9,753 nt of DNA, from NCBI GenBank assembly GCA_039812545.1, contig JBDIAR010000132.1:1-9753 (forward strand), written 5' to 3'. The position numbers and the translations under genes were made by a program. The stretch comes from JBDIAR01 sp039812545. GTDB lineage: Bacteria; Actinomycetota; Actinomycetes; Actinomycetales; Dermatophilaceae. Each line of letters opens with the position of its first letter. Position 1 is the first letter of the stretch. Positions 6,310-9,753 of this stretch are shown here, one piece after another. The notes under the pieces were generated by a model, which was not told where the DNA came from, made no database searches, and worked only from the letters and a program-made list of their open reading frames with translations.

Positions 6310-6912
6310 CTACAGGCCGACCGCGGTCGACAGCGACCGGGCGAACCCGATCGCCTGGTCCAGCACCCGCTGCCCGTCGGCATCGGCGCTGATCCGCAGC
6401 GCGATGTCGTCCGCCGCCAGGGTTCCCTCGAAACCGTGGTCGGCCTCGCAGGACGGGTCTCCGCAGCTGGCCGGCATAACGTCCAGACGACTCACCCCCG
6501 CCCAGCCCACGGTCAAGGTGATCTCCCGACCCAAGGTCCCCGGCCGGTAGGCACCCGGATCGGGCACCACGTGGGTGAGCATCACGCCGCGGACCGCGCG
6601 CAGCGGCACCCGTTCGGTGGTCGCCGTCGCGACCGAACGCCCGCCCTCGCTGCCGTCGTGGTCGTCGGCATGCGCGATGACCAGGGCCCCCGGCGTCGTC
6701 ACCAGGACGGTGATGTGGCGGCGGACCGTCTCGTCGTCGAAGGTGGTCTCCTGGTGGACGAGGTAGTCGACGACGGCGTCGCCGGCCAGGGCATTGGCAA
6801 CGACGTCGCAGACCAGCGCCGGGTAGTACCCCGCCCGGTCGATGTCGGTTCGGAGCGCCCCCGGCAACGTGGCGAAGGAATCGACGGGCGGCGGGTTGCG
6901 ACGAGACGGCAT
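6310..6912 (-). CDS. DUF5998 family protein, function unknown
   Basis: This 200-residue protein matches the actinobacterial DUF5998 family. It begins with a basic, proline-rich stretch (1-10) and a helical segment (LPGALRTDIDRAGYYPALVC, 16-35), followed by a beta-rich middle (HITVLVTTPGALVIAHADD, 66-84; EITLTVGWAG, 130-139). The clearest signature is SCGDPSCEADHG (149-160), a conserved Cys/His/Asp cluster that could bind metal, then AADDIALRISADADG (166-180) and a closing helix. There is no membrane segment. The ATG at 6910-6912 lies inside a GGCATAC motif copy; only a poor GGA lies upstream, so translation may depend on coupling with pat, which ends 33 bp upstream. The phosphodiesterase follows after 18 bp. 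This partner order is, as I recall, conserved in other actinobacteria, suggesting a shared but undescribed job. No function is assigned. Confidence 0.88.
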   Translation of the reverse strand: MPSRRNPPPVDSFATLPGALRTDIDRAGYYPALVCDVVANALAGDAVVDYLVHQETTFDDETVRRHITVLVTTPGALVIAHADDHDGSEGGRSVATATTERVPLRAVRGVMLTHVVPDPGAYRPGTLGREITLTVGWAGVSRLDVMPASCGDPSCEADHGFEGTLAADDIALRISADADGQRVLDQAIGFARSLSTAVGL

Positions 6913-6945
6913 ACAAGGAATCCAACCACGTCGCGAGCCCCCGGC

Positions 6946-9603
6946 TCAGTTCATCGTCCGCCGATCCGAGTCCGCCCGTTCCACGCCCGGCCGCAGGACG
7001 ATCTCGGCGCCCACGATGTCGACGCCGTCCGGCCGGGCCATCACCGGGTTGAGCCGGACGCGGGCGAGCTCGGGGTGGTTGTCGGCCATCAGCGACAGCC
7101 GTCCGATGACGTCACCGAGCGCGTCCAGGTCGGCGCGCAGCGCCCCCCGGTGGCCCATCAACAGCGGGGCGGCCTTGACGCTCGTGATCAGTTCGCGCAC
7201 GTCGACGTCGTTGAGCGGCGGGATCCGGTAGGCGATGTCGCCGAGCAGGTCGGTCGGCGGTCCGGCCACCGAGAACTGGACGACCGGACCGAATAGACCG
7301 TCTTCGCTGCTGCCGATGACACAGGGCACGCCCGGTTCGGCCATCCGTTGGACGATGAACCCGTTCTTGCCCTCGTCGCCGGCGTGTTCGAGCAGCGAGG
7401 CGTATGCCTGTCGCAGGTTCGCGGCGTCGACGATGTGCCGACGGGTGCCGGCGAGTTCGGGCTGGTTGCGCAGCCAGGGCGAACGAGACTTGATGATGAC
7501 CGGGTAGCCGAACTCCTCGGCCGCGAGCACGGCGGCCTCGACGTCGTGGACCAGCCGCAGCGGCCACAGCTTCAGCCCGTAGGTCTCCAGCAGCTGAGTG
7601 CGTTCGCCGAGGTTGAGGGACCGGTCCGCGGTCGCGCCGGCCAGCCAGCCGTCGATCAGGATCTCGGCGGCCTCGACATCCACCCCGTCCGCGCGGATCG
7701 GCAAACCCTGGTCCCGTCGGCGCCACTCGGCGTACTCGGTGAGCCGGGCGAGGGCACGCACGGCATACTCCGGCATCGGGAAGACCGGCAGGGCACGCTC
7801 CTTGGACGTCTCCTCCGGCGTGATCCCCTCGTGGATTTCGCGCATCCCGAGGAAGGTGGCGACCGTCGGCTTGTCGTACTCGGCGGCCACCTCGCGGACC
7901 GCCTGGGTGACGTCCTCGTCGGGCGCCACGAGCGGCGGGATGAAGCAGGCGACCACCGAGTCGACCGAGGGATTCTCGTATGCCTCCCGCAGCGCCGCGA
8001 CGAAATCGTCCGCCGATGCCTCGGCGTCCAGGGCGACCGGCCCGTGGACGACGGTGAGCTTGCGCCGGCCGGCGATCTGGGCGACGAGCGCGCCGAGCGA
8101 GTCAGAGTTGCCGACGACGGCGATCCGGCGGCCCTCGGGCAGCGGCTGGTGCAGTGCGACCTGGACGACGTCGAAGAACTGGTGGGCGTTGGTGACCCGG
8201 ATGACGCCGGCCTGGTTGAGCATCTCGTCGAACGCCTCGGGGGGCATGGAGGTATGCCGGATCCGGTGTCCCGGCGGCACGGCATACGTGGAGACACCCG
8301 AGGAGACGGCGACGATCGGCTTGGTCATCGCGACCTGACGGGCGATCCGGGAGAACTTGCGCGGATTGCCCATCGACTCCAGGTAGAGGCCGACGACGTG
8401 GGTGGATTCGTCGTCGAGGAACCACTGCATGAAGTCGTTGCCGGAGATGTCGACCCGGTTGCCGGCGGAGGCGAACACGGACACCCCGAGGTTGCGCCGG
8501 GCCGCACCGGCCAGCACGGCGATACCCAACGCGTGCGACTGAGAGAACAGCCCAAGATGCCCGGGCCGGGGCGCGGTCGGGGCGAGCGTGGCGTTGAGCA
8601 TGACCTCGGGGTCGTTGTTGATCAGCCCGAAGGACGACGGCCCGAGAACCCGCATCCCGCCGAACCGGGCCGCCTCGCGCAACTCCTTCTGCAACCGGGC
8701 GCCGCGCTGCCCCGTCTCGGCGAATCCGGCGCTGACCACGACGACGGACTTGACGTCGGCGTCCGCGCAGTCCCGCACGACGTCGATCACCTCGGGGGCC
8801 GGGACGGCGATGATCGCGAGTTCGACCGGCGCGGGGATCTCGCTGATCCGGGCGAACGAGCGCATGCCCTGCACCTCGAGCGCCTCGTTGTTGACCGCAT
8901 ACACCGGCCCGGTGTAATCGCCGTTGAGGATATTGCGCAGGATCTGGCTGCCGACCGACCGACGCCGACGGCTCGCGCCGACGACCGCGACCGAGCGCGG
9001 GTAGAGCAGTGACCGGATCGACAGCGACTCGGCGCGGTGTTCGCGGGCCAGCCGGACGGCCTTGGACTGCTCGGTCGGCTCGATGTTGAACCCGACCTCG
9101 ACGACGCCGTCTTCGAGGGTGTGCTGGACCTCGTAACCGGCCTCCTTGAACACGTTGAGCATCTTGCGGTTCTGCGGGAGGGTCTCGGCGGCGAAGTGTT
9201 CGACGCCCTTGTCGAGGGCGATCACGGCGAGGTGTTCGAGCATGACCGAACCGATGCCGCGGCCCTGATAGGCGTCGGAGATGTTGAAGGCGACCTCGGC
9301 CGACCGGTCGTCGATCTTGTCGTAGCGCCCGATGCCGATGATTCTGTCCTTGACCGTCGCCACCAGCGCCACCCGGTCGTCGTAGTCGACATGGGTGAAC
9401 CGGTGGATGTCCTTCTCGCTGAGCTCGCGCATCGGCGCGAAGTACCGCAGGTAGATGGACTCCTCGGACTGACCGGCGTGGAAGGCGCGGATCCGGTCGG
9501 CGTCGGCGGGGATGATCGGCCGCACGTGCGCGACGCTGCCGTCGCGAAGGACCACGTCGGCCTCCCACTCGTGGGGGTACCCGGGCGGCAGTTCGTCGGC
9601 CAT
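6946..9603 (-). CDS. pat: Pat-type GNAT acetyltransferase fused to an NDP-forming acyl-CoA synthetase-like module
   Basis: This 885-residue fusion resembles bacterial protein lysine acetyltransferases (Pat/Pka) that inactivate acetyl-CoA synthetases. Here the GNAT domain is N-terminal (about 18-175), as in Streptomyces enzymes, whereas E. coli Pka has it C-terminal. The acetyl-CoA loop is YQGRGIG (112-118), and E103 in SAEVAFNI is a candidate base. The CoA-binding Rossmann domain starts at YPRSVAVVGAS (201-211), then come the succinyl-CoA-ligase-like domain (RVLGPSSFGLINND, 318-331; ending near QAGVIRVTNAHQFFDV, 464-479) and an ATP-grasp-like part (about 660-870; YPVIIKSRS, 700-708). In Pat proteins this module usually senses acetyl-CoA rather than making it, and the phosphorylated histidine is lost; here H450 in RHTSM lies near that position. 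ATG at 9601-9603 has no Shine-Dalgarno, and two out-of-frame ATGs stand 8 and 16 bases upstream. It heads the array with DUF5998, the phosphodiesterase and tdk. Confidence 0.92.
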   Translation of the reverse strand: MADELPPGYPHEWEADVVLRDGSVAHVRPIIPADADRIRAFHAGQSEESIYLRYFAPMRELSEKDIHRFTHVDYDDRVALVATVKDRIIGIGRYDKIDDRSAEVAFNISDAYQGRGIGSVMLEHLAVIALDKGVEHFAAETLPQNRKMLNVFKEAGYEVQHTLEDGVVEVGFNIEPTEQSKAVRLAREHRAESLSIRSLLYPRSVAVVGASRRRRSVGSQILRNILNGDYTGPVYAVNNEALEVQGMRSFARISEIPAPVELAIIAVPAPEVIDVVRDCADADVKSVVVVSAGFAETGQRGARLQKELREAARFGGMRVLGPSSFGLINNDPEVMLNATLAPTAPRPGHLGLFSQSHALGIAVLAGAARRNLGVSVFASAGNRVDISGNDFMQWFLDDESTHVVGLYLESMGNPRKFSRIARQVAMTKPIVAVSSGVSTYAVPPGHRIRHTSMPPEAFDEMLNQAGVIRVTNAHQFFDVVQVALHQPLPEGRRIAVVGNSDSLGALVAQIAGRRKLTVVHGPVALDAEASADDFVAALREAYENPSVDSVVACFIPPLVAPDEDVTQAVREVAAEYDKPTVATFLGMREIHEGITPEETSKERALPVFPMPEYAVRALARLTEYAEWRRRDQGLPIRADGVDVEAAEILIDGWLAGATADRSLNLGERTQLLETYGLKLWPLRLVHDVEAAVLAAEEFGYPVIIKSRSPWLRNQPELAGTRRHIVDAANLRQAYASLLEHAGDEGKNGFIVQRMAEPGVPCVIGSSEDGLFGPVVQFSVAGPPTDLLGDIAYRIPPLNDVDVRELITSVKAAPLLMGHRGALRADLDALGDVIGRLSLMADNHPELARVRLNPVMARPDGVDIVGAEIVLRPGVERADSDRRTMN

Positions 9604-9753
9604 GCAGTCATGGTGTCATGGGCGCTGCGACTGCGACTGCCGTTCCTGCCGTGACGTCCACGACCTTTGTCCGGGTGGGCTCGGTGCCGTGCGGTACGTG
9701 TGCCGGCCCGCGGTTGGGCATGAGGACGGCAAGATGGCGGCAAGATGGCGGCA
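9604..9753 (-). promoter_or_regulatory. upstream region of pat, no clear promoter
   Basis: These 150 bp should hold the pat promoter. I find no convincing -10/-35 pair and no Shine-Dalgarno near the start. Immediately before the gene, on the minus strand, ATGs begin at 9619, 9611 and 9603, each 8 bases apart; the first opens a frame of only Met-Thr-Pro-stop. Further upstream are a GCAGTC repeat near 9625-9643 and the 11-bp tandem repeat at the window edge. No protein-coding gene on either strand can be supported here, though a plus-strand gene could begin at the very end (ATG at 9720). Confidence 0.4.
9730..9753. repeat. 11-bp tandem direct repeat at the window edge
   Basis: CAAGATGGCGG occurs at 9730-9740 and again, identically, at 9741-9751, and the last two bases (CA) begin a third copy cut off by the window. 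The full copy number is unknown. Each copy holds an ATG (complement CAT), so it could be the start of a plus-strand gene or an upstream regulatory repeat. Confidence 0.6.

Larger units (their letters stand above)
500..8287. repeat. dispersed heptamer GGCATAC/GTATGCC, 18 copies
   Basis: GGCATAC begins on the plus strand at 500, 1222, 2465, 2558, 2977, 4164, 6908, 7762 and 8281. GTATGCC begins at 1258, 2806, 3178, 5181, 5503, 5850, 7402, 7978 and 8252. Three further sites share the core hexamer only (7-12, 1371-1376, 8897-8902). With 70% G+C and independent bases, about one heptamer copy is expected on both strands together. Sixteen copies are wholly inside genes, one overlaps the DUF5998 start and one is intergenic. 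The coordinates span the first to the last copy; the element is dispersed and not continuous. Confidence 0.8.

Noticed and set aside
5212..7296. Long plus-strand open frame (694 codons) opposite pat, DUF5998 and the phosphodiesterase
   Set aside because: It spans three genes that have clear family motifs on the other strand, its translation is Arg/Pro/Gly/His-rich with no recognisable domain, and such frames arise from lack of stop codons in GC-rich DNA.
500..8287. GGCATAC as a Chi- or KOPS-like strand-polarised motif
   Set aside because: The copies are split nine to nine between strands in this window, whereas Chi and KOPS are strongly skewed along a replichore; a genome-wide test could still revise this.
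500..8287. GGCATAC copies as transcription terminators or operators
   Set aside because: Nearly all lie in the middle of genes, and the two inverted pairs are inside coding regions rather than at gene ends.
7348..9012. Plus-strand open frame of 554 codons opposite pat
   Set aside because: It lies wholly within the pat coding region, has low-complexity composition and no domain; a mirror of the strong GC bias of pat.
9720..9753. Possible plus-strand gene beginning at ATG 9720
   Set aside because: Only 34 bases are visible, most of them the 11-bp tandem repeat, so coding cannot be judged.

Overview
The window is chromosomal DNA from a high-G+C Gram-positive bacterium (Actinomycetota). By eye it is about 70% G+C, third codon positions are overwhelmingly G or C, and it carries actinobacterial family markers: SepH, DUF3710, DUF4193, DUF5998, an N-terminal-GNAT Pat protein and a [2Fe-2S]-type ferrochelatase. 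The gene set resembles the sepH/hemH/DUF4193/dut/DUF3710 neighbourhood known from Streptomyces and mycobacteria. I suspect Micrococcales or a relative, but cannot fix the family.

Layout. At 38-1676, on the minus strand and read right to left, are DUF4193 (a small zinc-ribbon protein), dut (dUTPase) and DUF3710, probably one transcription unit. At 1677-1867 is a 191-bp intergenic stretch with a putative promoter for DUF4193. At 1868-2947 (minus) is hemH. At 2948-3062 is a divergent promoter region. At 3063-4397 (plus) is sepH, the only plus-strand gene. At 4417-9603 (minus) is a tight four-gene array transcribed in the order pat, DUF5998, alkaline-phosphatase-superfamily phosphodiesterase, tdk, with gaps of 33, 18 and 27 bp. 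At 9604-9753 is the region upstream of pat, ending in an 11-bp tandem repeat cut by the window edge. No stretch over 200 bp lacks a gene, and I saw no RNA gene, insertion sequence or CRISPR array.

How the genes fit together. This is mostly housekeeping: nucleotide hygiene and thymidine salvage (dut, tdk), the last iron-insertion step of haem synthesis (hemH), cell division (sepH), acetyl-CoA-linked protein acetylation (pat), and conserved actinobacterial proteins of unknown role.

The most unusual signal is not a gene. The heptamer GGCATAC (or its complement GTATGCC) occurs 18 times, nine in each orientation, where about one copy is expected by chance at this base composition. It lies in all reading frames and forces rare codons (TAT for Tyr, ATA for Ile, GCA for Ala), so it looks selected or generated at the DNA level, like a highly iterated genomic signature (compare cyanobacterial HIP1 or bacterial uptake sequences). 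I know of no described role for it. Other items of interest are a perfect 10-bp inverted repeat beside the dut start, three staggered ATGs without a Shine-Dalgarno at pat, and a C7 tract in the ribosome-binding spacer of DUF4193.
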